Positions 1 to 8,265 of a stretch of 64,000 nucleotides of DNA are shown in pieces. The stretch comes from Aquificaceae bacterium. Its GTDB lineage: Bacteria; Aquificota; Aquificia; Aquificales; Aquificaceae. The first letter of the stretch is position 1. Every line of letters starts with the position of its first letter. The stretch spans positions 28,671-92,670 of the forward strand of contig JANWWY010000002.1 of assembly GCA_025057455.1 (NCBI GenBank), written 5' to 3'. The translations under genes were made by a program, and so were the position numbers. The notes beneath the pieces are model-generated. The model ran no database searches. It was not told where the DNA came from and was given only the letters and a program-made list of their open reading frames with translations.

Positions 1-1
1 T

Positions 2-589
2 AGGGATATTCTTGCCATATGGAATGGCGGTATGACCTTTTTTGGTGGTCTGTTGGGCGGTATTCTTGGGGGTATTGTTGGCATTCTTAGGTACAGGTTA
101 CCCTTCTGGAAGTCTGCGGATATGGCTGTAGTTGCCCTTAGCATAGCTCATTCGGTAGGAAGACTGGGATGCACGTCCGCAGGCTGTTGCTACGGAAAGC
201 CTTTCCCAGTAGATGGTATTACAACGCCCGGCATACATCTTTCTGATAAATTCCCCTTTTTTTACTTGGTCTTCCCAGTAGGTAGTGTAGCACCACCTTA
301 CATGCCCCTTTACCCTACGCAGATTATGGAATCCGTAAGCCTTCTTATAGTCTTTTTAATACTCCTTGCTGTATACAGAAGAAAGCCCTTTGACGGTTTT
401 GTATTTTCCCTCTACATGCTCCTTTATGGTTTACTGAGGTTTTTCCTTGAGTTCTTCAGGGGTGTAACGCCCCCAATAGCGGGTATAGGTCTTACTTGGA
501 ATCAGTTGGTTGCAATAAGTATGATGCTCTTCTCCCTCTTACTTGCTCTGTGGCTTTTCTGGAGTCAGAAACATGAAAAAGTGGCTTAA
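2..589 (+). CDS. lgt: prolipoprotein diacylglyceryl transferase, 5' end outside window
   Basis: Lgt moves the diacylglyceryl group of phosphatidylglycerol to the lipobox cysteine of prelipoproteins in the inner membrane. The reading frame is open from base 2 ([10 protein letters not shown] before the ATG at 32), so the gene starts upstream of the window and the track's ATG is internal. The signature region reads [15 protein letters not shown], the cysteine-rich variant of the usual GRxGN motif, and is followed by hydrophobic helices. Its 3' end overlaps sppA by 17 bp. The window encodes several substrates, including RlpA, a TPR/SPOR protein and a DUF4878-like lipoprotein. Family call is secure; the start is unseen. 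Confidence 0.9.
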   Translation, partial: RDILAIWNGGMTFFGGLLGGILGGIVGILRYRLPFWKSADMAVVALSIAHSVGRLGCTSAGCCYGKPFPVDGITTPGIHLSDKFPFFYLVFPVGSVAPPYMPLYPTQIMESVSLLIVFLILLAVYRRKPFDGFVFSLYMLLYGLLRFFLEFFRGVTPPIAGIGLTWNQLVAISMMLFSLLLALWLFWSQKHEKVA

Positions 590-1418
590 AAGGCTCACCT
601 TAATTGTAATAATATTAGTTGTGGCTGGATTTGTAAGCTCCTTACTTTCAAGAATACCAGTAGGAGACCGCATAGCAGTGGTAAAGGTAAAGGGCACTCT
701 AATAGACCCAGAGCCAACAGTCCTCCGCATACAGCGTGCAAAGGAAGACAAAAGCGTAAAGGCTTTGGTTTTGAGAGTGGATAGCCCAGGGGGTTCTGTG
801 GGTGCCTCTCAGGAGATATACAGAGCTTTGGAGGACTTCAAAAGCACGGGTAAACCCTTAGTGGTTTCCATGGGTAATGTGGCTGCCTCTGGAGGTTATT
901 ACATATCCGCACCGGCTGACCTTATCATCGCCAACCCAGGAACTATAACGGGTAGTATTGGTGTAATAGTCCAGCATACGGAGCTTAAGGCTTTGCTTGA
1001 AAGGCTAGGAATAAAGATTACAGCCATAAAGACAGGAAAGTTTAAGGATACATTATCACCCTTCAGGGACCTAACAGAAGAGGAGAGGAAATACCTACAG
1101 GATACCATACAGGATGCCTACGAGCAGTTCCTGCAGGCTATTCTAAAACACAGGTCAAAGAAGATATCAGAAGAAAAGCTAAAAGAAATAGCGGATGGTA
1201 GGGTATTTACTGGTAGAGTTGCAAAAGATTTTGGTCTTGTGGATGAACTTGGAAACCTCCAAGATGCCATAAACAGAGCTAAGCAGTTGGCAAAGGTGCC
1301 AGAGGCAAGGGTGTTTTACATGGAAGACAGAAAAGGTCTTATAAGAAGGCTCATAGAAGAGGATTTCCAAGGTATTAGTGGGGATTACCCACTAATGCTT
1401 TATTACATTATGAAGTAA
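573..1418 (+). CDS. sppA: signal peptide peptidase SppA, short (S49) form
   Basis: Membrane-anchored serine protease that degrades cleaved signal peptides. The start chosen is the ATG at 573 (MKKWLKRL), which gives a proper N-terminal anchor at about residues 8-26. The track's start at 543 would add ten residues inside lgt. The nucleophile is probably Ser106 in [10 protein letters not shown] and the general base Lys158 in TGKFKD, by analogy with the short Bacillus-type SppA. At about 281 aa it is the single-domain form. It overlaps lgt by 17 bp, so coupled translation is likely. Its tail overlaps the convergent AmrB gene by 11 bp. Confidence 0.9.
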   Translation: MKKWLKRLTLIVIILVVAGFVSSLLSRIPVGDRIAVVKVKGTLIDPEPTVLRIQRAKEDKSVKALVLRVDSPGGSVGASQEIYRALEDFKSTGKPLVVSMGNVAASGGYYISAPADLIIANPGTITGSIGVIVQHTELKALLERLGIKITAIKTGKFKDTLSPFRDLTEEERKYLQDTIQDAYEQFLQAILKHRSKKISEEKLKEIADGRVFTGRVAKDFGLVDELGNLQDAINRAKQLAKVPEARVFYMEDRKGLIRRLIEEDFQGISGDYPLMLYYIMK

Positions 1419-2181
1419 ACGCATAACCACCATAGCCCACAACCCTATGCCTGTCGCTACAAGTTTCTGCGGAAGTTTTATAATCTAAAAGATGAGCTTT
1501 TAACCCCTTTTCTCTGCTGTAAAGAATTGCCGCTTCTATACCACTTTTACCACAGGCTTCACATTTTTGTTTTGACTCTTCTTCTCTCTTCAAAATCCAC
1601 GCATGACAGTGACTGTCTAATACTCTTGCCTGGCTATCCTCGTAGTAATGGCTTAGGTCAGAGCTTATTACGAAGAGTGTATTCTCATCACAGAAATGCT
1701 CCAACACAAGCTTAAGCCTATAGCCCTCTACCTTTCCGTACACGACAGGCACAAGGAGAAAATCACCCAAAATCCTCTGTAGGAAAGGTAGCTGAACCTC
1801 AAGGGAGTGCTCGTAAATGTGAGGTTCATCCATCATCATCCTATGGTTTTCTGCAAAGCCCTGGATAGCTTCTTTGTCCACCGTTACCACACCAAGAGGT
1901 GTTTCAAAGGCATCAAAGCTTCCAAAAGAGAAGCCATCAAAGTCTACAAAATGAGAAGGTCCAACAAGAACTACCCTCTTGTAGCTTTTATTCCTTAAAG
2001 TAGAATAAACCACACCTGCGGTTGGTCCCGAACACTCGTAGCCTGCGTGAGGTGCTATAATACCCCTTACACACTCCCCTAAATCCAGCCTATTCTCAGT
2101 AAGCCTATCCACATAGTCCGCAAGCCTTTTTCTGTCTGAGGGATAAAAGTAGCCTACTACCCTTGGTTTTCTAACCTTCAT
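1408..2181 (-). CDS. amrB: MEMO-like protein, AmmeMemoRadiSam system protein B
   Basis: MEMO1-family protein, about 257 aa. Family hallmarks are GIIAPHAGYECSGPTAG near residue 40, LVGPSHF, and SSDLSHYY further on. These supply the histidines of a metal-site fold related to extradiol dioxygenases. Start taken at MKVRKPRV, because the 24 extra residues in the track run back into the divergent gene. It diverges from a radical SAM gene of the matching AmrS type. The AMMECR1 partner (protein A) is not in the window. The biochemical role of the system is not established. Start-to-start distance to AmrS is about 19 bp. Confidence 0.85.
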   Translation of the reverse strand: MKVRKPRVVGYFYPSDRKRLADYVDRLTENRLDLGECVRGIIAPHAGYECSGPTAGVVYSTLRNKSYKRVVLVGPSHFVDFDGFSFGSFDAFETPLGVVTVDKEAIQGFAENHRMMMDEPHIYEHSLEVQLPFLQRILGDFLLVPVVYGKVEGYRLKLVLEHFCDENTLFVISSDLSHYYEDSQARVLDSHCHAWILKREEESKQKCEACGKSGIEAAILYSREKGLKAHLLDYKTSAETCSDRHRVVGYGGYAFTS

Positions 2182-2200
2182 GTCATTAAATTTAACTTCT

Positions 2201-3211
2201 ATGGAAAGGCTTGCATGGCTAAGCGAAAAGAAAGACGGTAAAGTGCTTTGCAAGGCATGTCATCAAAGGTGCGTGCTGGCTGAAGGTGAGTTCGGTAAGT
2301 GCGGTGTAAGAGTAAACAGGAATGGAAATCTATACCTTACGGTATACGGGCTTGTCTCAGCCATGAATGTTGACCCAATAGAGAAAAAGCCACTATATCA
2401 CTTTCTACCGGGGACTTTTAGTCTCTCCATAGGCACTGTAGGATGTAATTTTTCCTGTAAGTTTTGTCAAAACTGGGAAATATCTCAGTATCCACAAACT
2501 CATCAATACAAGGTATTTGGAAAGAAGATGCACCCGGAGGAGGTGGTTAAACTGGCACAGGACTACGGAACACCTTCCATATCCTACACTTACAACGAAC
2601 CTGTGATTTTCTTTGAGTTTTCCTACGATGTTATGAGAATTGCTAAAGAAAAGGGTATAAGGAACGTCTTTGTAACCAGTGGCTATGAAACAGAGGAAGC
2701 CATAGATACGGCACTTCCCTACTTGGATGCCATGAACATAGACCTAAAATCCTTCTCCGATGAATTTTACAAAAAAATATGCGGAGCACGATTGAAGCCT
2801 GTGCTTAAAACCATAGAATACGCCTTCAAAAGGGGCATATGGATTGAGATAACTACACTCTTGATACCCGGTTATAACGATTCTGAAGAGGAAATAAGAG
2901 AAATAGCACGCTTCATAGCCGGCCTCTCTAAGGATATACCCTGGCATGTATCCCGCTTTTTCCCAGCTTACAGAATGTTGGATGTTATGCCTACGCCTTT
3001 AGATACGCTTGAAAGAGCCTACCATATAGGCAAAGAGGAAGGGCTTAACTTTGTGTATGTGGGCAACTACTGGAATGTGAACTTGGAATCCACCTACTGT
3101 CCATCTTGCGGAGAAAGGGTCATAGAAAGACACCAATACAGAACCTTAAACTTTTTGAAGGAAGGTAAATGTCCCAAGTGTGGTTATAGCTTGCCAGGAG
3201 TTTGGGCTTGA
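2201..3211 (+). CDS. amrS: radical SAM protein, AmmeMemoRadiSam system (AmrS)
   Basis: Radical SAM enzyme related to pyruvate formate-lyase activases, about 336 aa. The 4Fe-4S motif CxxxCxxC is seen in VGCNFSCKFCQNW. Extra cysteines occur at both ends: CKACHQRC near the N-terminus, and a C-terminal zinc-ribbon-like set (CPSCGE and CPKCGY). The ATG at 2201 (MERLAWLSEK) matches the usual family start. The track's ATG at 2180 overlaps the divergent AmrB start codon and is less likely. Divergent pairing with AmrB supports the AmmeMemoRadiSam assignment. The substrate is unknown. A second, more distant radical SAM protein of similar build lies at 44846-45745. Confidence 0.85.
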   Translation: MERLAWLSEKKDGKVLCKACHQRCVLAEGEFGKCGVRVNRNGNLYLTVYGLVSAMNVDPIEKKPLYHFLPGTFSLSIGTVGCNFSCKFCQNWEISQYPQTHQYKVFGKKMHPEEVVKLAQDYGTPSISYTYNEPVIFFEFSYDVMRIAKEKGIRNVFVTSGYETEEAIDTALPYLDAMNIDLKSFSDEFYKKICGARLKPVLKTIEYAFKRGIWIEITTLLIPGYNDSEEEIREIARFIAGLSKDIPWHVSRFFPAYRMLDVMPTPLDTLERAYHIGKEEGLNFVYVGNYWNVNLESTYCPSCGERVIERHQYRTLNFLKEGKCPKCGYSLPGVWA

Positions 3212-3212
3212 A

Positions 3213-3286
3213 CGTGTCCGGGGGGATTTGAACCCCCGACCTTGGGTTCCGGAGACCCACGCTCTATCCAGCTGAGCTACGGACAC
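3213..3286 (-). tRNA. tRNA-Arg (CCG)
   Basis: On the minus strand the acceptor GTGTCCG pairs with CGGACAC (7 bp). The D arm is GCTC..GAGC, the anticodon stem is TGGGT/ACCCA with loop CTCCGGA (anticodon CCG, reads CGG), and the T arm is GGGGGTTCAAATCCCCC. The discriminator is G and CCA is not encoded. It lies between amrS and murC. The track ORF 3146-3328 on this strand is a read-through of this gene. Confidence 0.95.
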
Positions 3287-3296
3287 TGCCAAAGGA

Positions 3297-3302
3297 TATA
3301 AT
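3297..3302 (+). promoter_or_regulatory. -10 element of murC, near-leaderless
   Basis: TATAAT lies six bases before the murC ATG (TATAATATACCCATG). The same 15 bases precede the SurA-like gene at 26798. With usual -10 to start-site spacing, transcription would begin at or within a base or two of the ATG, leaving no room for a ribosome binding site. No clear -35 was recognised. The leaderless reading is inference. Confidence 0.6.
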
Positions 3303-3308
3303 ATACCC

Positions 3309-4667
3309 ATGTTTAGGGAAAAGGTCAAAAGCTTTCACTTTGTGGGCATAGGCGGTATAGGCATGAGCGGAATAGCCCAAATATTGCTTGATATGGGCTA
3401 TAAAGTTTCTGGCTCAGACATAAAGGAGAACAGGAACATAGAGCTTCTAAGAAAGAAGGGGGCAAAGGTCTACATAGGACACAGAGAGGAAAATGTAGAG
3501 GGGGTTCAGGTGGTAGTTTATTCCTCTGCGGTTTCTGAAAACAACCCAGAAATAAGGAAGGCAAAGGCTTCTGGCGTGCCAGTGATACCAAGGGGTGAAA
3601 TGTTAGCGGAGATATTCAGGCTGGGTGAGGGTATTGCGGTGAGCGGGTCTCACGGAAAAACCACAACCACATCTATGATAGCCCATACCTTCCACCTCGC
3701 AGGACACGACCCAACGGTACTAATAGGTGGTGTGCTTCATAGCTTGGGTTCTAACGCCAAGCTTGGCAAGGATAAGCTAATCATATCTGAAGCGGATGAA
3801 AGCGATGGAAGTTTTCTCAGGCTTTTGCCGACGGTAGCGGTTGTGACCAACGTAGACAAGGAACACATAGGCTTTTATAAAGACATAGAGGACATAAAAA
3901 TGGCTTTTCTAAAGTTTGTGGACTCTGTCCCCTTTTACGGTTTTGCGGTTTTAAACATGGATGAAGAAAACTGCACATGGTTGGCTGAGAGGACACACAG
4001 AAGGGTTGTTGGCTACGGCATTCATAAGGATGCTCAAGTTATGGCAAAAAACCTCAGACTTCTTGAGGGAAGATACCTTTTTGAGCTTTTTTGGGAAGGT
4101 AGAAGGCTGGGGGAAGTGCATCTTGGAGTTCCAGGAAAGCACAACGTATACAATGCCTTAGCCTGTGCTTGTGTATGTTTAGAGGCGGGAATAGAATTTC
4201 CCACCATAAAGAAGTCCCTTGAAAGTTTCAAAAACGCAGAAAGGAGGATTGACCTAAAGGGCTATATAGGAAGTGTTCCCGTATACGACGACTACGGACA
4301 CCATCCCACCGAAATAAGAGCGGTTTTGAGAGCTATAAGGGATATGCACCCAGACAGGAGCATCATCCTTGCCTTTCAACCACATAGGTATTCAAGGACT
4401 TATCACCTCTTTAAAGAATTTTTAGAGGTGCTCAAAGAAGCGGACCTTTGTCTTCTCACCGATGTTTATCCTGCTGGAGAAGAAAACTACTACGGTGTAA
4501 GGGCTCAAGAGCTTGCGGAGAGAGCGGGCTGTATTTTCTGTCCAACAAAAGAAGACCTTTTTGATGCAATTGAAGAACAGATTTCAGAGGACAAGGTAGT
4601 TCTCTTTATGGGAGCAGGCAACATATCTAAGTGGTGCGAGGAGTTTTTAACTTTCAAAAGGTCATGA
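3309..4667 (+). CDS. murC: UDP-N-acetylmuramate--L-alanine ligase
   Basis: Cytoplasmic ATP-dependent ligase that adds the first amino acid of the peptidoglycan stem peptide. At 452 aa it is full length. It opens with a Rossmann motif (GIGGIGMSGIA), has the Mur-ligase ATP loop GSHGKTTTTSM near residue 112, the central DESDGSF and NVDKEH motifs, and a C-terminal region with DDYGHHPTEI and FQPHRYSRT. It follows tRNA-Arg with its own TATAAT and overlaps recJ by 4 bp (ATGA), heading the plus-strand run murC-recJ-DUF2227-maf-yggS. Confidence 0.95.
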   Translation: MFREKVKSFHFVGIGGIGMSGIAQILLDMGYKVSGSDIKENRNIELLRKKGAKVYIGHREENVEGVQVVVYSSAVSENNPEIRKAKASGVPVIPRGEMLAEIFRLGEGIAVSGSHGKTTTTSMIAHTFHLAGHDPTVLIGGVLHSLGSNAKLGKDKLIISEADESDGSFLRLLPTVAVVTNVDKEHIGFYKDIEDIKMAFLKFVDSVPFYGFAVLNMDEENCTWLAERTHRRVVGYGIHKDAQVMAKNLRLLEGRYLFELFWEGRRLGEVHLGVPGKHNVYNALACACVCLEAGIEFPTIKKSLESFKNAERRIDLKGYIGSVPVYDDYGHHPTEIRAVLRAIRDMHPDRSIILAFQPHRYSRTYHLFKEFLEVLKEADLCLLTDVYPAGEENYYGVRAQELAERAGCIFCPTKEDLFDAIEEQISEDKVVLFMGAGNISKWCEEFLTFKRS

Positions 4668-6286
4668 GAGGCGTATCGGGGAAAAAATGGGTGCTTCTGA
4701 GCGAGCTTATAACTCCAGATGAGCTCTTGTCCAACAAACTTGGCTACATAAAGGCTCAACTTTTAGCAAACAGGAGGGTGGATGAGAGCATCCTTGAAAG
4801 CAAGCTAAAAAACCTTCTCCCCCCCTTTCACATCCCCAACATACTGGAAGCGGTGAACCTCATATCGGACTTTGTGCGTGCCGGCAAAAGGATAGTTATC
4901 TTTGGAGATTACGATGTGGATGGTGTGACAGGCACAGCCATACTCTATGACCTTTTAAAAAGGGCGGGTGCAAGAGTTTTACCAATGCTCCCATCAAGGA
5001 AAAAGGGCTATGGCCTTACCAAGGATTTGGTAAGAAAGCTAAACGCCTACGCTGATTTGCTCCTTACCGTAGATAACGGCACCACCGCCCAGGAGGAATT
5101 GAGCCTCTGCAACATCCCAACCATCATACTGGACCATCACAATCCAGGGGATAGCCTACCTAAAGCTCTTATAGTAAACCCTAAACTGGGAAATGGAGAG
5201 TTTGAGGAGTTTAAGGAAATATCTTCCTCGGGGCTGGCTTTTTACTTAGCTACATTACTAAGGAAAGAGCTCGGGATAGATGCGGATGTGCGTGAGTATC
5301 TGCACCTTGCATGTCTAGGCACAGTTTCAGACGTAATGCCCATGAACCTTCTAAACAGGATAATAGTCTTCAACGGGCTTAAACTTTTAAACCACACCCT
5401 CAGGGGTAGTTTCAACGCTCCCGGCATAAGACTTCTAATGGAAAGGTCTGGTATAAAACAGGATGTTAGCTCAAGGGATATAGCCTTCTCCATAGCACCC
5501 AGGCTTAACGCACCTGGAAGGGTAGCAAGACCTTACATAGCCTTTAGACTACTTTTGGAAAAGGATGAAAACAGGGCAAAAGCCCTTGTAGAGAAAATAG
5601 ACAGGCTAAACCAATACAGAAGACAGCTAAGCCAGTTAGCTTTTGAAGAAGCTTTAAAGCAGGCTACCCAACAGAAGGGCAGTGTAATTGTGGTAAAGCT
5701 GGAGGATTGGGCTGGTGGTGTGGCTGGTATAGTGGCAGGTAGGCTATCAAGCCTCTTTTCAAAACCTGTGGTTGTCTTATCCCTTGGCAAAGAATATTCC
5801 AGCGCTTCTGTTAGAGGTCCAGAAGGAATGGATGTATACCTACCACTAAAGATACTCTCCCATCTTTTTGTAAAGTGGGGTGGACACAAATCTGCGGCTG
5901 GTTTTACCATAAAAACGGAAGATATTAAAGTCTTTGAAAACCTTGCGGAGGAGGTTTTCTCCAAGGCACCAATCTTAGAAAACAACCTCTACATAGACAT
6001 GCCCATGCCTACCCATCAAGTAAGGGAAGACCTTTACAACCTTCTCAGAGACCTTGAACCTTACGGAGAAGGCTTCCCTGAGCCTACCTTTCTGTCTGAG
6101 CCTGTAGAGATGAAATTAATGAAAAAAGAGGGTGACAGGATTCTTCTGAGAGCCGGGAACTTCTACCTCTATTGCTGGGACGCAAGAATGCTAAGAAGAC
6201 TAAATTTCCCTGTCAGGAAGAGAGTGGCTTACCAAATAGACAGGAGAAGAAGCAATACCCTTTTGCTTGTGGATGTGGAGGCTTAG
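4664..6286 (+). CDS. recJ: single-stranded-DNA-specific exonuclease RecJ
   Basis: DHH-family 5'-to-3' single-strand exonuclease used in recombination and mismatch repair. The start at 4664 (MRGVSGKKWV) shares the ATGA overlap with the murC stop. The track's earlier ATG would overlap murC by 37 bp for no gain. Metal-binding motifs include FGDYDVDGVTG near residue 83 and LDHHNPG further on. The DHHA1 region carries the GGHKSAAGF glycine/histidine motif. About 540 aa, typical of the core enzyme. Stop and next start abut, so it is cotranscribed with the DUF2227 gene. Confidence 0.92.
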   Translation: MRGVSGKKWVLLSELITPDELLSNKLGYIKAQLLANRRVDESILESKLKNLLPPFHIPNILEAVNLISDFVRAGKRIVIFGDYDVDGVTGTAILYDLLKRAGARVLPMLPSRKKGYGLTKDLVRKLNAYADLLLTVDNGTTAQEELSLCNIPTIILDHHNPGDSLPKALIVNPKLGNGEFEEFKEISSSGLAFYLATLLRKELGIDADVREYLHLACLGTVSDVMPMNLLNRIIVFNGLKLLNHTLRGSFNAPGIRLLMERSGIKQDVSSRDIAFSIAPRLNAPGRVARPYIAFRLLLEKDENRAKALVEKIDRLNQYRRQLSQLAFEEALKQATQQKGSVIVVKLEDWAGGVAGIVAGRLSSLFSKPVVVLSLGKEYSSASVRGPEGMDVYLPLKILSHLFVKWGGHKSAAGFTIKTEDIKVFENLAEEVFSKAPILENNLYIDMPMPTHQVREDLYNLLRDLEPYGEGFPEPTFLSEPVEMKLMKKEGDRILLRAGNFYLYCWDARMLRRLNFPVRKRVAYQIDRRRSNTLLLVDVEA

Positions 6287-6778
6287 ATGGCTTTAGGTAG
6301 GTCGCATGACTTTTTCAACCTTCTTGCCCTACCTTTTTGCCTGTACTATACGCCAAGAGAGTTCTACATACCCTTTATTGGTGGATATCTCTTTGGCACT
6401 TTTTTCCTCTCTCCAGACCTTGACCTACCAAAATCAAAGCCTTCAAAGAGGTGGAAGGTATTTAAGCTCCTTTGGAGACCCTATCATGCCCTTTCCAAAC
6501 ACAGAGGAATATCCCATATACCACTCGTAGGCACTCTCGTAAGGGTGGGCTACCTGGTGCTTACTTCTGTATTTCTCTACTTTGTTCTTTTAGGCTTTTC
6601 CTCAAAGTACGCACCGTGGTTGAAGGAATTACTCCTTAGCGTTGACCCTTTTGAGCTTTTTTCCTCGCTTGCAGGCAAGGAGGAAGTTTTTTACTTTGCA
6701 TTGGGCGTTGTGGCTTCTGAGGTTTTTCACCTTATTCTTGACTTTTTGACCAGCTCCTTAAGAAGGTTTAAAATATAG
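6287..6778 (+). CDS. membrane-associated metal-binding protein (DUF2227-like)
   Basis: 163 aa. It has the DUF2227 pattern: an N-terminal RSHD histidine/aspartate pair, SPDLDLP, and HRGISH, which together resemble the metal site of phospholipase-type membrane hydrolases (YdjM-like). Hydrophobic stretches near residues 35-45, 85-105 and 135-150 suggest a membrane protein. It starts on the base after the recJ stop and ends four bases before maf. Substrate unknown; the family call rests on motif recognition only. Confidence 0.7.
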   Translation: MALGRSHDFFNLLALPFCLYYTPREFYIPFIGGYLFGTFFLSPDLDLPKSKPSKRWKVFKLLWRPYHALSKHRGISHIPLVGTLVRVGYLVLTSVFLYFVLLGFSSKYAPWLKELLLSVDPFELFSSLAGKEEVFYFALGVVASEVFHLILDFLTSSLRRFKI

Positions 6779-6782
6779 AGGA

Positions 6783-7337
6783 ATGAGATTATTAGTCCTT
6801 GCCTCCGAGTCAAAAAGGAGGGTTCAAATCCTTAAAATGCTTGGCTTTAACTTTTTGGTAATACCCTCCTACATAGAAGAGAACCACATGGGACATCCTG
6901 TACTAACAGCGAGGAGGCTTGCCTTCAGGAAGGCTTTTACCGTATGGAAGGACTACAAGTTCGCCACCGTATTAGGTGCGGATACTATAGTAGTATTAGG
7001 CAACAAAATATTGGGTAAACCCAGGGATAAAGAAGATGCCAAGGCTATGCTTAGAAACCTTTCTGGAAAATGGCATAAGGTGATAACAGGCGTAGCAATT
7101 CTTTCCCCAAAGGGTAAAATAAGCTTCCACGATACCGTATGGGTAAAGTTTGCACCACTAAGCAATAAAGAAATAGAGGAATATGTAGACACGGAGGAAC
7201 CTATGGATAAGGCAGGAGCCTATGCTGTCCAAGGAATAGGTGCGAGGTTTATAGAAAAGATATCAGGGGATTTTTACACGGTTATGGGGCTTCCAGCCAG
7301 TAAAACCTACAGGATATTGAAGGATGTTTTGGATTAG
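6783..7337 (+). CDS. maf: Maf nucleoside triphosphate pyrophosphatase
   Basis: Maf/HAM1-like house-cleaning enzyme that hydrolyses non-canonical or modified NTPs. The 184 aa protein opens with LVLASESKRR (family SxSPRR region), has GADTIVV with the catalytic Asp, GKPRDKEDA, and the late AGAYAVQG motif typical of the family. Which subfamily (dTTP/UTP or m7GTP type) cannot be settled by eye. Its last 14 bases overlap a small lipoprotein ORF. Confidence 0.9.
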   Translation: MRLLVLASESKRRVQILKMLGFNFLVIPSYIEENHMGHPVLTARRLAFRKAFTVWKDYKFATVLGADTIVVLGNKILGKPRDKEDAKAMLRNLSGKWHKVITGVAILSPKGKISFHDTVWVKFAPLSNKEIEEYVDTEEPMDKAGAYAVQGIGARFIEKISGDFYTVMGLPASKTYRILKDVLD

Positions 7338-7443
7338 TCTGTTTTTCCTTGTCCTGTGTGGATGCTCCGCAGTGGTGGACGGCAAGAAGAGTAAGATTGA
7401 AGCCGGTGGTGGCGTTCAGATACACATACAGCATAGACGGTGA
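7324..7443 (+). CDS. small lipoprotein, 39 aa (below ORF-track cutoff)
   Basis: An ATG at 7324 opens a frame that overlaps the maf stop and ends at TGA 7441-7443. The product begins MFWISLFFLVLCGCSAVV, a short hydrophobic signal followed by a lipobox (VLCGC) that would place Cys12 or Cys14 at the mature N-terminus. The rest is a short basic tail ending IHIQHRR. It fills the 128 bp between maf and the true yggS start, which explains the spurious N-terminal extension of yggS in the track. It is missing from the track because of size. Real translation is inference. Confidence 0.5.
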   Translation: MFWISLFFLVLCGCSAVVDGKKSKIEAGGGVQIHIQHRR

Positions 7444-7465
7444 TTTACTTGCCAGAAACAGAAGC

Positions 7466-8146
7466 ATGAGTTGTGAGATTTTGCAAAAGGTAGAGGAGAG
7501 AATCAAAAGAGCCTGTGAGCGTGCTAAGAGAAAAAGAGAGGAGGTGCTACTTCTTGGGGCTTCTAAAAGCGTGCCTTCCCAGACGATAAGAGAATTCTAC
7601 GGATGCGGTCTTAGGAGCTTCGGTGAAAACCGTGTTCAGGAATTTTTGAAAAAGCACGAAGAGCTAAGGGATTTAAACATTGATTGGCACTTTATAGGGA
7701 GGCTTCAAAGCAACAAGGTAAAGTACATCATAGACAAGGTAAGCCTTATTCACTCTTTGGACAGGGAAAGTCTCCTTGAAGAGCTTCAAAAAAGGGCAAA
7801 AGCTATAAACAAAGTTCAAGAGGTTTTAATAGAAGTGAACGTAGGCGGTGAAGAGACGAAGGGTGGAGTGGAGCCAGATAATCTTAAAGCCTTCTTTGAA
7901 AAGTGTCTTTCCGCAAACAGCATTAAGGTTCTTGGTCTTATGTGCATTCCCCCGTACAGGGAAGACCTAGAAGAGGTCAGAGGCTACTTTTCTCTTTTGA
8001 GAGATTTAAAGGAAAAACTTGAGAGAGAGTACGGAGTCAGCCTTCCGCATCTTTCTATGGGCATGTCACACGACTTTGAGGTAGCCATAGAGGAGGGTGC
8101 AACCATAGTAAGGATAGGAACCCTGCTCTTTGGTGGGCGCAGATGA
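7466..8146 (+). CDS. YggS-family pyridoxal phosphate homeostasis protein
   Basis: PLP-binding protein without known catalytic activity that buffers free PLP. Start set at ATG 7466 (MSCEILQKVEER), giving about 226 aa, the family norm. The track start adds 39 residues that lie over the small lipoprotein frame. The PLP lysine is Lys34 in LLGASKSVP. Other family motifs are FGENRVQE, WHFIGRLQSNK, HSLDR and SMGMSHDFEVAI. Last gene of the plus-strand run; the unusual repeat region follows. Confidence 0.92.
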   Translation: MSCEILQKVEERIKRACERAKRKREEVLLLGASKSVPSQTIREFYGCGLRSFGENRVQEFLKKHEELRDLNIDWHFIGRLQSNKVKYIIDKVSLIHSLDRESLLEELQKRAKAINKVQEVLIEVNVGGEETKGGVEPDNLKAFFEKCLSANSIKVLGLMCIPPYREDLEEVRGYFSLLRDLKEKLEREYGVSLPHLSMGMSHDFEVAIEEGATIVRIGTLLFGGRR

Positions 8147-8265
8147 AAGGGTGACCATAAATAAAGCCACGCACAAAATCTGTGCAGTTTAAATGCACCT
8201 TACAACCTTAGCTTCTTCTATGGCTGTGTTTAGTGGCAAAATGATATGATTTACATCATAAAAGA

